NCBI GenBank assembly: GCA_035578905.1
Contig: JAQJVL010000159.1
Coordinates: 1,022,001-1,086,000 of the forward strand
Reading direction: 5' to 3'
DNA from: Stictocephala bisonia
Lineage: Eukaryota > Arthropoda > Insecta > Hemiptera > Membracidae
DNA length: 64,000 bases
Below, piece after piece: positions 48,401 through 54,650 of the stretch. The number at the start of each line of letters is the position of its first letter. Positions within the stretch are counted from its first letter, which is position 1. The position numbers were made by a program, and so were the translations under genes. Below the pieces are notes generated by a model, which was not told the DNA's origin, searched no databases, and was given only the letters and a program-made list of their open reading frames with translations.

Positions 48401-49230
48401 ATAAAATAATAAGAATGTGCAAATGAATTTATATATAAAAATTCAAAGTGTTACGAGATAAAAAAACTTAGATACAAAAGAATAATAATAGAAAGAATCC
48501 AGCTAGTCCTCAGTAAGATAAACATATTTTTTAAATGAACTTTAAAATAAAAAAAATCACAAATGGTCCAGCCTAGAATCAAAACCTTCATATTCAGTTC
48601 TGAATATAATCTATAGCACATTGCAGCAATGAGAAGTTGTTTAGTTTTTTAAGCTCCGGAATTTGTTTTAATAATGGATTATAGGGCCTATCTACTTCAA
48701 AATAAAATCATAAATTTTATTTGTAAAATATTTATTAAATGCCATTAACTAAACAAAAGTAAATTATGTTTTTATTCATTCCTACAAAGTATGCTATTAC
48801 AAAGATAAAGCGAAACTACAAACATTAACTAAATTCATTGACAAAACAAGAAATATTAGGTACATCAAAATTGAATTATGAAATTTGACTCAGTATATTT
48901 GGAGAAAATGTGAACTTTGTTCTATCCAGATTTTTCTAATAGTAATTTGGTAGCCCTAGTGCTATACACAAAGATCATGGAACAATAAGATCTAAAAAAA
49001 GTCTTGATAGACAAATTTGTTTGTAATCAAGAGTTAAATGTCTAATATTTGACCCCAGTCTTGGTTCTATGAATAGACCATTTTTAATGTCTAATTTAAA
49101 AAATATTTGTTCTACATTAAACAATTAATTAACGTTGTCTTACCCCTTTTCCAATCCGTTTCTTGAAATCATATTTTTGCATTATATGATCATCAACTTC
49201 TTTTAATGTATTATGCATTATACTACACAT
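15217..49230 (-). CDS. Erk7: ERK7/MAPK15-family protein kinase (whole gene span)
   Basis: Serine/threonine protein kinase of the atypical MAPK family ERK7 (MAPK15), which in animals is tied to ciliogenesis, secretion and autophagy. Nine coding exons with GT-AG borders join in phase to 444 codons, then use one of two terminal exons. Kinase landmarks by residue: glycine loop IGKGAYGIV (26-34), catalytic Lys49 in VAVKK, helix-C Glu67, hinge FEYME (99-103), HRDLKPSN (142-149), DFG (162-164), activation loop T186-D187-Y188, RWYRAPE (192-198), [11 protein letters not shown] (211-221). ERK7 signatures are [35 protein letters not shown] and, after the kinase, [15 protein letters not shown]. The roughly 130-190-residue tail is basic and serine-rich. 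Two starts are possible, Met1 or Met5; an in-frame TGA lies two codons upstream of Met1. T-D-Y in place of T-E-Y and the duplicated last exon are the oddities. Confidence 0.95.
15930..16265. repeat. dispersed repeat, copy 1
   Basis: It aligns loosely with 54207-54650. Both open with 'gacctact..a.gcact', pass through a stretch of AT-rich 'caattaataaaaa', and close with 'tg.ggaagtta' and 'tctgctgct.gaacca'/'tctgctgctgaaacca', then 'taaata'. No termini are defined. It lies between the two kinase terminal exons and the next repeat. Confidence 0.45.
16538..16705. repeat. foldback element (imperfect inverted repeat)
   Basis: The left arm 16538-16610 and right arm 16624-16705 are reverse complements with small indels; landmarks are 'actaataactaaagc'/'gctttagttattagt', 'acatcaccaaac'/'gtttggtgatgt' and 'cccatgctg'/'cagcatggg'. 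The loop is about 13 bases. On the minus strand the arm carries GAAACGTTTGGTGATG, reminiscent of the segment after the GAA box in the elements at 46.0 and 58.5 kb, but no intact CUGANGA box. Confidence 0.75.
17338..17492 (-). CDS. short acidic open frame, unrecognised
   Basis: An ATG-initiated frame of 51 codons on the minus strand, with upstream in-frame stop at about 17516 and ending at TAA. It reads [18 protein letters not shown], then [20 protein letters not shown], with a balanced protein-like composition. GAAGAG|gtataa at its end could instead be a splice donor, and 'ttaccag' near 17460 a possible acceptor. It lies between the two alternative kinase terminal exons. I do not recognise it. 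It may be an exon of a nested gene, a transposon scrap, or chance. Confidence 0.25.
17570..18400 (-). pseudogene. LINE (Jockey/CR1-like) 3' fragment
   Basis: Minus-strand frames read as the downstream part of a non-LTR reverse transcriptase: [20 protein letters not shown] and '[10 protein letters not shown]' (18100-18297), then further down [15 protein letters not shown] (about 17820-17860), the typical C-terminal 'LP..L' block. The frame is broken by stops and shifts. The 3' end is uncertain: 'aataaagattttttttac' near 17560 looks like a tail, yet similar sequence also occurs at 18650. Confidence 0.6.
18496..19069. mobile_element. overlapping foldback and TIR element
   Basis: Arms 18496-18571 and 18947-19034 are inverted copies (cttgttagtg/cactaacaag, acatgtttataag/cttataaacatgt, atagggcagttgg/ccaactgccctat). 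Overlapping them, CAGGG..tgtcaacagtctggag (18611-) mirrors ctccagacttttga..CCCTG (-19069). The left TIR region is also repeated directly at 17519-17612 (gtcaacagt.tggaga..cc, aaaaaaatctttatt, catcaaatggca). This suggests two related elements or one inserted in another. Confidence 0.6.
19091..19876. mobile_element. MITE with TIRs, copy 1 of a dispersed family
   Basis: The ends match as inverted repeats: CAGTGTGGAAGAAAAGTTCTG (19091-19111) and its complement ending at 19876. A TA dinucleotide precedes the left end, in keeping with a Tc1/mariner-type MITE. The 786-bp body is matched by 32061-32828 over nearly its whole length (for example 'tgtcatatcagggggat', 'aaggagtcagaagaaaat', 'gattgtctagcacag'). 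No transposase frame is visible. Confidence 0.8.
20328..20333 (-). promoter_or_regulatory. Erk7: candidate poly(A) signal, proximal terminal exon
   Basis: AATAAA on the minus strand about 185 bases past the TAG of terminal exon A, with a second hexamer at 20333-20338. The spacing is close to that seen for exon B (195 bases). Confidence 0.35.
20518..20700 (-). CDS. Erk7: Erk7 alternative terminal exon A (proximal copy)
   Basis: A diverged duplicate of the exon at 15217-15402. It begins after ttttctgtag, encodes 60 residues and stops at TAG 20518-20520. Landmarks shared with the other copy are KGxRISQ, KxTxGxSSYxG, YQxSAxQYxQKxG and KKRVQ. Relative to the distal copy it lacks the two residues before YQ and gains about one near the end, so length changes are whole codons. 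The distal copy's final Trp is absent. Exon 9 joins it in phase. It could be a live alternative isoform or a slowly decaying copy; the intact frame favours the first. Confidence 0.7.
   Translation of the reverse strand, partial: TNVIKGSRISQMHKITSGFSSYTGWKSKKDYQSSAAQYVQKFGNQCVVATEQLNVKKRVQ
21386..21610. mobile_element. short MITE, copy 1
   Basis: Perfect 19-bp terminal inverted repeats: TTGAACAATTAGTCTGTGC at 21386-21404 and its complement at 21592-21610. The interior contains 'atcagctgatagtaat', shared with the longer relative at 22258-22810. It sits in the kinase intron between exon 9 and terminal exon A. Confidence 0.85.
22051..22148 (-). CDS. Erk7: Erk7 coding exon 9 (serine-rich tail)
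   Basis: 98 nt from tcaacag|TAAG to ACTCCG|gtatgt. It encodes [16 protein letters not shown]...TLTTIKETP, rich in RxxS-type sites, and ends in phase 0. Both candidate terminal exons start in phase 0, so either can follow without breaking the frame. Confidence 0.88.
22258..22810. mobile_element. same MITE family, copy 2, interrupted
   Basis: The ends TTAAACAATTAGTCTG (22258-) and CAGACTGATTGTTT (-22808) match those of the element at 21386-21610, and the internal phrases 'gtgttgctactaacc', 'atcagctgatagtaat' and 'ttcac.cctc.cc' occur in the same order. It is longer because another TIR element (22388-22715) sits inside it. It lies in the intron just past the donor side of exon 9's upstream neighbour region, 110 bases upstream of exon 9. 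Confidence 0.75.
22388..22715. mobile_element. second MITE family, nested
   Basis: 29-bp termini 22388-22416 and 22687-22715 are inverted repeats matching at nearly all positions (ATAAATAACTmTACCCAGATrGCT). The 328-bp interior is less AT-rich than the host element and non-coding. Confidence 0.8.
23488..23615 (-). CDS. Erk7: Erk7 coding exon 8 (basic tail)
   Basis: 128 nt from tttccag|AAACC to CAGCCAG|gtatta. It encodes a basic, serine/threonine-rich tail ([20 protein letters not shown]...). A Helitron begins only about 30 bases upstream of its acceptor AG on the intron side. It ends in phase 1. Confidence 0.88.
23648..24223 (+). mobile_element. non-autonomous Helitron
   Basis: The 5' end TCTATATGTATAAAATC follows an A, and the 3' end CTAG (24220-24223) precedes a T, as expected for insertion between A and T. 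Twelve or so bases before CTAG is a short hairpin, GCACA-tgaag-TGTGC (24195-24209), the classic Helitron 3' stem. The internal 'actgactgactgactcactc...ctgaacagattta.gtgaaatttt' phrase is common in arthropod Helitrons. No terminal repeats and no Rep/helicase frame are present. A LINE-like tail 'caataaagaaattgaattga' follows directly at 24278-24297. Confidence 0.8.
24577..24735 (-). CDS. Erk7: Erk7 coding exon 7 (kinase tail)
   Basis: 159 nt from ttgccag|GTTTC to CACAC|gtaagt. It encodes [10 protein letters not shown] and then [18 protein letters not shown], the segment that follows the kinase domain in ERK7/MAPK15 proteins. It ends in phase 2. Confidence 0.93.
24736..25538. other. intron 6 DNA, no feature seen
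   Basis: AT-rich intron sequence between exon 7 and the piggyBac-like MITE. Confidence 0.4.
25543..26185. mobile_element. piggyBac-like MITE with TTAA target sites
   Basis: TTAA tetranucleotides flank the element at 25539-25542 and 26186-26189. Its ends CCCTTTaCAcaCGGaAA and the complement of CCCTTTgCAtgCGGcAA are inverted repeats. TTAA duplications plus CCCTTT ends are the mark of piggyBac-type elements. The body is non-coding; the overlapping open frames around 25790-26050 lie on both strands and show no transposase motifs. Confidence 0.8.
26790..26982 (-). CDS. Erk7: Erk7 coding exon 6 (end of kinase domain)
   Basis: 193 nt from tttttag|ATGTGG to GCCAG|gtcaga. Residues 252-315 run [14 protein letters not shown], a proline/leucine loop, [20 protein letters not shown] and LRHAYCAR, matching the MAPK C-lobe end (PxxR and HxY). 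It is noticeably GC-richer than its flanks, and ends in phase 2. Confidence 0.95.
26983..29882. other. intron 5 DNA, no gene seen
   Basis: AT-rich. The phrase 'cctctggcact' occurs twice near 27850 and 27881 and ends in 'aaaagggttaa' (27893-27903), which may be the right end of another CCCTTT-type MITE whose left end I could not find. Between 29400 and 29880 the phrases 'ggggtatc.aa' and 'tcct.aat.aca.cat' recur loosely, hinting at an old tandem repeat. Confidence 0.4.
29883..30085 (-). repeat. degenerate tandem array, same family as 13.1-13.9 kb
   Basis: Three or so units of about 60 bp built on 'gaggccgyaggccgag', 'cacaaa.ggg.ctgta' and 'cagagtg.ctt'. Its reverse complement reads like the units at 13095-13935. 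It lies 460 bases from kinase exon 5. Confidence 0.6.
30447..30518 (+). repeat. three exact-length 24-bp tandem units
   Basis: The unit gtgggtctcaccacaacacc-acct is repeated at 30447, 30471 and 30495; the first copy differs by one base. It starts about 30 bases inside the intron after kinase exon 5. In the gene's sense each unit reads ...CACAG-GTGG..., a sequence resembling both splice borders. Confidence 0.9.
30549..30688 (-). CDS. Erk7: Erk7 coding exon 5 (C-lobe, helix F)
   Basis: 140 nt from tggcag|GTAT to CCCAAAG|gtactg. It encodes [20 protein letters not shown] through the start of the MAPK insert ([23 protein letters not shown]). It ends in phase 1. Three copies of a 24-bp repeat begin about 30 bases into the following intron. 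Confidence 0.95.
30689..32060. other. intron 4 DNA, no gene seen
   Basis: AT-rich intron sequence between exon 5 and a MITE copy. Nothing else recognised. Confidence 0.4.
32061..32828. mobile_element. MITE copy 2 (same family as 19091-19876)
   Basis: It aligns in order with the element at 19091-19876 from 'tagtgtggaagaaaaga' through 'gaagtta.t.a.gaa', diverged by perhaps a quarter of positions. The right terminus is lost; instead an inverted partial copy follows (32829-32934). Confidence 0.75.
32829..32934 (-). repeat. inverted partial MITE copy forming a foldback
   Basis: It is the reverse complement of 32493-32599 with scattered differences (gtac.ggatcaa/ttgatcaagtac, gtgctgtttgtggtatta, gtctagacaa-type junction, tgcttacgttt). 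The pair could form a stem of about 105 bp around a 230-base loop. Confidence 0.75.
33882..34057 (-). CDS. Erk7: Erk7 coding exon 4 (DFG and activation loop)
   Basis: 176 nt between ttttgtag|CCT and AAAAG|gtgaca. It encodes PSNILLN, DFGLARS (Asp162), a long serine- and glutamine-bearing activation segment, then [15 protein letters not shown]. The dual-phosphorylation motif reads ACT GAC TAC (Thr186-Asp187-Tyr188). It ends in phase 2; Arg205 is split with exon 5. Confidence 0.95.
34285..35243 (+). pseudogene. dead, internally deleted mariner transposon
   Basis: The ends gtcaaaaagttctcggaat (34291-) and attccaggaactttttgac (-35238) are inverted repeats. Plus-strand frames give broken mariner transposase: [32 protein letters not shown] and FFLFIW. 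The second catalytic aspartate of the usual 'HDNA.PH' motif reads Gly (CAT GGC AAT). Stops and frameshifts abound. At about 0.95 kb it is shorter than a full element near 1.3 kb. It lies in the kinase intron upstream of exon 4. Confidence 0.85.
35244..36179. other. intron 3 DNA, no gene seen
   Basis: AT-rich, no recognisable feature between the mariner and the LINE pair. Confidence 0.4.
37568..39226 (-). pseudogene. LINE ORF2: reverse transcriptase and C-terminus
   Basis: Three overlapping open stretches in different frames. 38813-39226 has [16 protein letters not shown] and [11 protein letters not shown] with NYRPISL. 38374-38784 has [18 protein letters not shown], the block [14 protein letters not shown] with YINDL, and FADDTAL (the catalytic YxDD equivalent). 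37568-38377 has [27 protein letters not shown] and [16 protein letters not shown]. Frameshifts separate them, so no full protein can be made. Confidence 0.88.
39144..40424 (-). pseudogene. LINE ORF2: APE endonuclease and linker
   Basis: A 426-codon open stretch. It begins in the endonuclease fold: [11 protein letters not shown] (catalytic Glu), [22 protein letters not shown] (catalytic Asp and Asn), CLDHVCVR and ITDHSMI (catalytic His). The first endonuclease motif is cut off before the start. A linker follows ([34 protein letters not shown]). The frame shifts near 39200 into the next stretch. Confidence 0.85.
40644..41090 (-). pseudogene. LINE ORF1 C-terminal part
   Basis: The frame runs open from the truncation point (41090) to a stop at 40644. 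It carries the ORF1-type block seen in insect non-LTR elements: [10 protein letters not shown], then [53 protein letters not shown]. This family is thought to bind nucleic acid as a chaperone. There is no zinc knuckle in the retained part and the N-terminus is missing. Confidence 0.8.
41685..41815 (-). CDS. Erk7: Erk7 coding exon 3 (hinge to catalytic loop)
   Basis: It begins after ttttaacag and ends AAG|gtacct, giving 131 nt and ending in phase 0. It encodes [12 protein letters not shown] through HRDLK, including catalytic Asp144. A plus-strand LINE ends only about 75 bases beyond the donor site. Confidence 0.95.
41816..43129. other. intron 2 DNA, no gene seen
   Basis: AT-rich. Open frames at 42151-42405 and 42808-42993 lack recognisable motifs. 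Confidence 0.4.
43130..43372 (-). mobile_element. tRNA-derived SINE (tRNA-Leu/Ser-like head)
   Basis: On the minus strand the head reads GGTTGCCGAGCTGTCTATGG (43368 downward), resembling the 5' half of a tRNA with a long variable arm, including an A-box-like GAGCTGTCTATGG. GGTTCAAATC (43304-43313) is a good B box about 45 bases on. The body continues to lower coordinates without coding potential. The acceptor stem does not close well (head GGTTGCC, no matching strand), so this is a SINE rather than a working tRNA. Confidence 0.65.
43806..44010 (-). mobile_element. SINE, second family, intact-length copy
   Basis: Uninterrupted relative of the split copy at 8353-9570. On the minus strand it starts near 'gttgtactgtggccagggac', with 'cagtttgaatctagc' as a weak B box about 35 bases further, and ends near 'ttacagttgcacaatcg'. 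It lies in kinase intron 1-2 sequence 400 bases from exon 2. Confidence 0.65.
44404..44623 (-). CDS. Erk7: Erk7 coding exon 2 (N-lobe)
   Basis: It covers residues 30-102 plus one base, bounded by ttttcag|GCT and ATGG|gtaagt. It carries the second half of the glycine loop, Lys49 of VAVKK, and the ERK7-specific '[16 protein letters not shown]' with helix-C Glu67, through to the hinge FEYM. It ends in phase 1; the split codon makes Glu103 with exon 3. Confidence 0.95.
44624..45152. other. intron 1 DNA, no feature seen
   Basis: AT-rich intron between exon 2 and a MITE. Confidence 0.4.
45153..45775. mobile_element. MITE with about 32-bp TIRs
   Basis: The termini ATAGTCCAGCCGT.ATAACTTT.CCT.TGAGG-type at 45153-45184 and the complement ending at 45775 agree at nearly every position. 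The 623-bp interior is non-coding; the minus-strand open frame 45165-45383 overlaps the left TIR. Confidence 0.8.
45947..46197. repeat. perfect 84-bp inverted repeat (foldback element)
   Basis: The left arm 45947-46030 and right arm 46114-46197 are exact reverse complements over 84 bases, around an 83-base loop. Within each arm 'acaatacaagtacaaaatgc' type phrases are themselves repeated, and 'acaagtacaaaatg' recurs in the loop at 46037-46050, so the stem can slip. The loop holds a hammerhead-like core. Perfect identity points to recent origin or gene conversion between arms. Confidence 0.9.
46062..46102 (+). ncRNA. hammerhead-ribozyme-like motif in the foldback loop
   Basis: Elements in order: stem I strand GGT (46062-46064), CTGAAGA (46065-46071), one extra A, stem II GGTGA/TCACC (46073-46077 with 46085-46089), GAA (46090-46092), the self-complementary hexamer ATCGAT as a possible stem III (46093-46098), C (46099, the cleavage-site position), then ACC (46100-46102), which pairs with the stem I strand. 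The extra base after CTGAAGA departs from the consensus. A short palindromic stem III would favour a dimeric fold. Activity is unproven. Confidence 0.35.
46198..47544. other. intron 1 DNA with repeat scraps
   Basis: No gene seen. 'ctggggtgtccatgttggatggta' near 46672-46695 (shown here only as a position landmark) is closely matched in reverse at about 49885-49912, next to 'ggttcggattcga' and 'tttgaaccctcgttacc' respectively. These may be fragments of another tRNA-related SINE. Confidence 0.35.
47545..48215 (+). pseudogene. decayed LINE reverse transcriptase, separate family
   Basis: Frame-hopping translation on the plus strand gives [11 protein letters not shown] and QILAL (47628-47680), [17 protein letters not shown] sequence, a trace of 'LP.G' (47908-47922), 'YADDIAL'-like remains around 48000-48020, and '[12 protein letters not shown]' near 48117-48155. 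The order (QAGFR, F-DLTxAYD region, LPQG, YADD, NPxKTEV) is that of a non-LTR RT, and differs in detail from the 36-41 kb elements. It is badly broken by stops. Confidence 0.65.
48216..49143. other. intron 1 DNA, no feature seen
   Basis: AT-rich intron next to coding exon 1. Confidence 0.4.
49144..49230 (-). CDS. Erk7: Erk7 coding exon 1 (N-terminus, start of glycine loop)
   Basis: It encodes 29 residues ending KKYDF-type sequence '[12 protein letters not shown]' and joins in phase 0 to exon 2, completing G-K-G-A-Y-G. The donor is GGG|gtaaga. ATG codons lie at 49228-49230 and 49216-49218. Upstream in the same frame there is a TGA, so translation starts here unless a spliced upstream exon adds sequence: a 'tgtag' acceptor-like site lies just before TATAATG. 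Confidence 0.85.
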
Positions 49231-50111
49231 AAATCAACTTTCTAAATTCTATAAGGTTATTTTAATTTGTCTTAATCACATTGCACTTTTGTTTACAGCT
49301 TTAGGCCTAAAATGTATATACACACTAAGTAAAACAAACTTAAACTCATTTCAACTTTTATTTAAGTTTAATAACATTATTTTAAGTATTTAATGCCATT
49401 AAAAATGTGTAAGCTTTTCGTGTAGCAACAAACATAACAGGACATTGTAAAATTATCAATTTTGGTTAGTTTTATTTGACTATTTGTTTCCATGGTTACA
49501 GCATATGGCATAGCTTTATATGTTTATTGATCAATCATCTGTTTTACTTTCATCGGATATTTATTTACCGGATATAATCTCCAAATCAGTTGTGTTGACC
49601 TTCCGTTGCTTATCTAATTATTTATTTGTAAGGGGCTGATAGTCACGACAAGAGTTCGAATGAATGTGATGAGTGTAGATGAACAAATAATTAATTATAG
49701 TCATTTTTACTAAGGTTGATAATTCCTTAGACAGAATCTTTTTTATTTAGCCCAATAACCAGAGCAACTAAGGGACCCAAAGCTCAGCGTGGAATCTTAA
49801 CCATGAAGTATGTGTCTGATTATTTTGCTAACTAACTAGCCACCGGCCTACTCAGTCTAATCCTAGACAACATTTGAACCCTCGTTACCACCCAACATGG
49901 ACAACCCAGATCAGACTATTGTAGTAATACTCACTTCAATGTCTATTGTATATATAAAAAATAAACATACTTACTGCGTACTTTATTTTCAATATAGATT
50001 AAACGTAATTCTGTGGTTTCAATTTATAAACTGATTTATATTTTTAAGCATCAATTTAATGTAAATTCATATTAAATTCACATAAAAACGGGCAATCCAA
50101 GTGTGTATACA
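49231..50111. other. upstream flank of coding exon 1
   Basis: It must hold either the 5' leader and promoter or a first intron of the kinase gene. I see an acceptor-like 'tgtag' just before coding exon 1, but no convincing TATA box, initiator or CpG-rich island. Confidence 0.3.
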
Positions 50112-50997
50112 CAGGGTGATTGAAAAGTAAGTTACATCCCCTTAACCTTTTTGTTAATTTAAATAAATGAAATCTGTTTCCGGCAACCTACTAGATACAA
50201 GGGGCTACACTAACAGTGATAGTTTTCAAATTTTTGACACTCAAGGAAAAGGGGAGTAATTCGAAATTTTCAAATAGCACTTTTAGTCTTGTAAAATACA
50301 ATTTTAAAGGTCTTAGTTACCCAATAAACTACACTTAAATATTTGAAACCTCTCAAAGTTTTAGCCATCAGGGGAAATGGAGGTGGGGGGGACTCAACAT
50401 GTTTACATCGCACTTATAGTTTTGTAACATATCATTTTAAAAGTATTGGATAGCCAATAAAAAATAAATTTGAAAATTTGAAATCGGATCAATTTGTAAG
50501 AAATGGCAGCCCCAAACGAATCTGAGCTTTATTGTGATTCATAGAGTTTAGTAAAATACCCATTTAACAAATATTTTTCAAATATTATTTAAAGATATCT
50601 AACATTAGTGTATTTTTTTATTATATAGCCGGGACCTTTAAATTAAATGCTACAAGACTATAAGTCCTATTTGAAAATGTTTCGTAATCCCACAAACCAT
50701 CCCTCTCCCCTGAGGGTCAACTCTTTGAGACACTGCTATTTCTTATAGAGTTATCTGATTTCAAATCTGTAAGCGCATTTTTATCAGCTAACTTAGAGCT
50801 TTAAAATTATATGTGACTATAAGAGCTATTTGAAAATGTCGAGTTAGTCTCCCAACCCCATTCTCCTGTGTCAACATTTGAAAACTATCATTATTAGTGT
50901 AGCCTCTTGAATCTAGTAAGATTGCCGCAGACCGATTTCAGATTGTAAAAAAACAAAAAAGTTAAGGGGGTTTGCAACTTACTTTTCCAAACACTTT
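50112..50997. mobile_element. long foldback transposon, about 0.89 kb
   Basis: The ends cAGGGTGATTGAAAAGTAAG (50112-) and the complement of GTGTTTGGAAAAGTAAGTTG (-50997) are inverted repeats, and both continue into ccccttaac. Similarity between the two halves extends far inside: 'attttcaaatagc.cttttagtc' (50260-50290) mirrors 'gactataagagctatttgaaaat' (50815-50840). So the element is essentially one long imperfect palindrome with no coding capacity. Confidence 0.8.
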
Positions 50998-53900
50998 ATA
51001 TATGAGTGGTGTATTTTTTTTTTTTTTTTTACTTCACTCACCAGTTCACATTGGCCGCGGGCATGTGCATGAACTTTATTCTAATAGTGAAATACAGAAG
51101 ATCGTCAGCCAACAGTAATACAAACCTCTATTCTACCTATTATAGAAGGTCTATAATATGACTACACAGTCTTACCATAGACCTATAATATAAGGTCTAT
51201 GGTCTTACTATAACCAGTGAGTCTGCACGCCTGTATATGTTTTCATGCCACATATTTAGTGTTATTACAATATTAGTGTAGTTTATTACAATTATGACCT
51301 AAACCAAACAATAAGAAACATTTTTGTATTATTCATAAAATGATTATCTATTATACACTTCATATTCGATCGAAATTTTATTTTGTTTCACAGTAGTTGG
51401 TGGCACCTACCTTGATCATATGATTTTTACCATTCTTCAGTTCAATTTGTCGTCTGCGTGAGAAGCTATGGAACAAACAATTTTGATTTTTTCATATACA
51501 AGAAACACTGATTTTTGTAACGTCGTCTGCTAGTTGTGTTGTGAGTAGTTTGGTGATAAACTTGAACGCTTATTTAAACTACAACAATTGGCAATTTACC
51601 AACAAGAAATGATTACTTAAATTCTATTTTTTGAAGTCATATTTTGTCCATTTGAGGTGTTGATTTTTTATTTATTTATGGAAGTAAGTCAATTCATGAT
51701 GTGTAATAGGCCTAACAGTGATCTTGAAAAACAATATCTGCAAGGAGACTTGTCAATTGCAAGAGTCAGTAAGTTATGGATGGATGCATGGTTGCTTTCT
51801 TTCAATTCTGGTATTGTATATACATGTGAATCCTATTTAAACCTCAAAGGACGGGATATTGAGTGTTCAATGTTATGTAAATAATTGTGAGTATCATAAT
51901 TTGTAGAACTAAGTTACTCATTCTACCTCTATCCTATCATGCAATAAATGATGTGCTCTTTGTACCATTAGGCAAAAAATGTGTTTCTTAATTGAATATA
52001 AATGCTGTATTTTTTATTGCGTGGGTAATTGTTTAAGTTACTCTCAAATCACTTTGAAGAAACGGATATATGTTGGTTCAAGCTATTTCCACCTGCAGTC
52101 GGATAAATATATAAACATTAATGGAGAATTTCTTCTCAAGGGAAACTCGTTTTTGACATAAAATTGGAAAACTCATGTTCACAAGTAAAAATAAGTTTTA
52201 AAAAGTTAAGCAAAAACAAGTTTTCCACAGTTTAAATCAATCTCCTTAATTGATATATACTCATATTCACCCACTTTTTTACCAAGAAAATCACATTTTC
52301 ATAACCATCTAGTGCATGGTTACCAATAATTTGCTTTATTTAATGTGTTTTTTCACTGAACAATATATAGGCCTATTTCTTAAGGTCCTGTCTAAAATGA
52401 TATTTTGCACCAAACTTTATTCTATGATCAGAAACAAACAAAACAATTTAAAAACACGGAGAAACATTTTAAATTGTAATTTTCACTTAAATTTTCACAG
52501 GTAAGATTAATTTCAGATGAATGATAATAGAAGCAACTACTATCCATCAAGGCAAATGTCCGTTGTTGTTAGGGAGGCTGTCCCACATGCCAGCACCACT
52601 AATTTAATGTTAGTCTCAGTGGCCAAAATTAACGCTAATTTTAATTCTTGAGAAGGATAGGCCTATGGTCAGGCTTTGTTAGGTTAGTGAAAAGAGTTTG
52701 TTATGGAGGGATATAATGATTATAGGCATATGCAAAACCAATATTTGTATTAAGTTTTAAAAACATAAGAAATGAAAGTAGGTGCCTATTTGTTTTATTT
52801 TATCAATGCCAGTGGCATTTTTACTTTGTATGTACATGTGCTGTTAAGAGACAACAGTTAAAACCCCTCAAACAAATTTTAAATGAGTAACAATTTTTTT
52901 GTAAAAAAAGTTGTTCACAAAGACCAAAGTATTTCTCCTGATGATAATATTACTAATTATTATTTATGGAGAAACAACAAAACTGGAGTTTTTAGGTGAG
53001 TAAAAACTGCATAATTGATTGTTAGATTAGGTTATGTGTTAAAACACTTTAAAGTGACACTTTAAAACACTTAAAAGTGACGATAACTGAATCTTCCATT
53101 TTGTTATTAAAAAATGACTTTTTCCTAATATTTTCTCAAGTCTTTTTAATATTATTTCTTTTCATGGGATTTGTAGATAGAAAACTCGAAAAAAAGAAAT
53201 GTTTTAAACTAGATAATTACCGAGCACATAGGCTAATTGATTTTTACCCTTGAAAAACTTCATAAACCTAACTTAGCCTGAAAGTAATATATCTTTCACT
53301 AGAAAGAGAGTTTGTTAAATTTGGCTGGTTTGATGAATGTTGAAATGTCATAAAATGTATTCTCTGTCAATCATTTACTTAGTGTTGGAATTAGTTTTCT
53401 AATGAAACTTATTCTAGAAAAAAACACAATTTTCACAGAGTAAACAATTTTTTTAATTTCCTAAAGTGATTAGAATTATGTTTTATTACCATTTTCTGAA
53501 AATCAAAAATAGTGCTATATATGTCTTAGGCTATATATAAAAAATTCTAAAAAAATATTGTGTACCTTTTTATAATTTTATAGGCTTTACAAATATTTCT
53601 ATTTAAAAATTACAAATTTTGGGAATAAATCAAAATTTAGTAACTATGTACTTTCTAATCATCTACAAAAATAAAAACATTTCTAAAACAGGTTAAAAAT
53701 TAGCTATTTTCATCAGAAATAGTTTTTTTTCAAACATACTTGCTAACAGATAAAATCAGAAACTACTGGTGGTACTGGACAAGAGTTTGACAGTCAAGGT
53801 TTCTAAAACAGTTATTCCTCAGAAAAACTGCTTTCATGGCAAATTACACACAATGTCCAATTGTGTTTAGTCAAACAGATATGTGGTTGCATGTGCATGA

Positions 53901-54206
53901 CTGACGGCATGTTTAAATATGAGCTTAAATCTCATGTTTAAACTTGCAAATTTACTGACTCATAAATCGAAGATTAAAACAGTCCAAAATGGTTTATGTC
54001 TTTTGTAAAAAAACACAGAATTATTATTATGTCTAACTAATCTATGCTAGTTATTTTTGTGATATTTGTTGTAGATTGTATAAAAATATGTTTAGCAAAA
54101 TATACCGTCTTAAAGATTCCTAAAGTTTTTTACATAATTTATTTTTGTCTTAATATCAGTTCTCAAGATCATACACATTCTGTATTTATAGATAGGTCAT
54201 TTAGAA
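50998..54206. other. AT-rich DNA, no gene established
   Basis: A T-run at 51015-51030 and AT-rich sequence throughout. Short open frames at 51657-51884, 51979-52161 and 52316-52504 show no recognised motif. A possible 55-nt minus-strand exon at 51411-51465 is discussed among the rejected items. Confidence 0.4.
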
Positions 54207-54650
54207 AGTGACCTACTGAATGCACTGGTGCGAGTAAAATGCACCGAGTGATTGAAACGAGACAGAGAATTACTCTTATGCCACTGTTTAATTCCATTAA
54301 CAAATTGTCATGGCAAACAGAATGATAAAGGCCCCAAATTGGCGGTGCAAGCCCAGCCCACTACGTCATTAGCAGCAGCGACCATTGGTTGCTTGATTAA
54401 CACTAACGAACCAAGCTTAGAATGATTAAATTAAACCATTATTTAGTATTAGAATAACAATCAATAGTGAAAATAACACAATGAATAATAGTATTAACAA
54501 TAAAGAGCAATTAATAAAAATGTACAGTTAATTAAAGTTATTTTCTTGAACTAAACACTGCTGCGGAAGTTAGTCACGCCCGTGAAGTAAGGCAGCTTAG
54601 CCATGGAATGATTTCCTTCTGCTGCTTGAACCATTACATGAGTTAAATAT
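54207..54650. repeat. dispersed repeat, copy 2
   Basis: Counterpart of 15930-16265: 'gacctact.a.tgcact' start, an AT-rich middle with 'caattaataaaaa', then 'tgcggaagttag' and 'ttctgctgcttgaaccatta'. It is longer because of internal sequence around 54300-54420. Confidence 0.45.

Noticed and set aside
51411..51465. A 55-nt minus-strand stretch with exon-like borders (ccatag / AAG|gtaggt) reading FSRRRQIELKNGKNHMIK
   Set aside because: It lies upstream of kinase exon 1, but its open frame ends in phase 0 while the acceptor before exon 1 would need phase 2. It could be a 5' UTR exon or chance; too short to claim.
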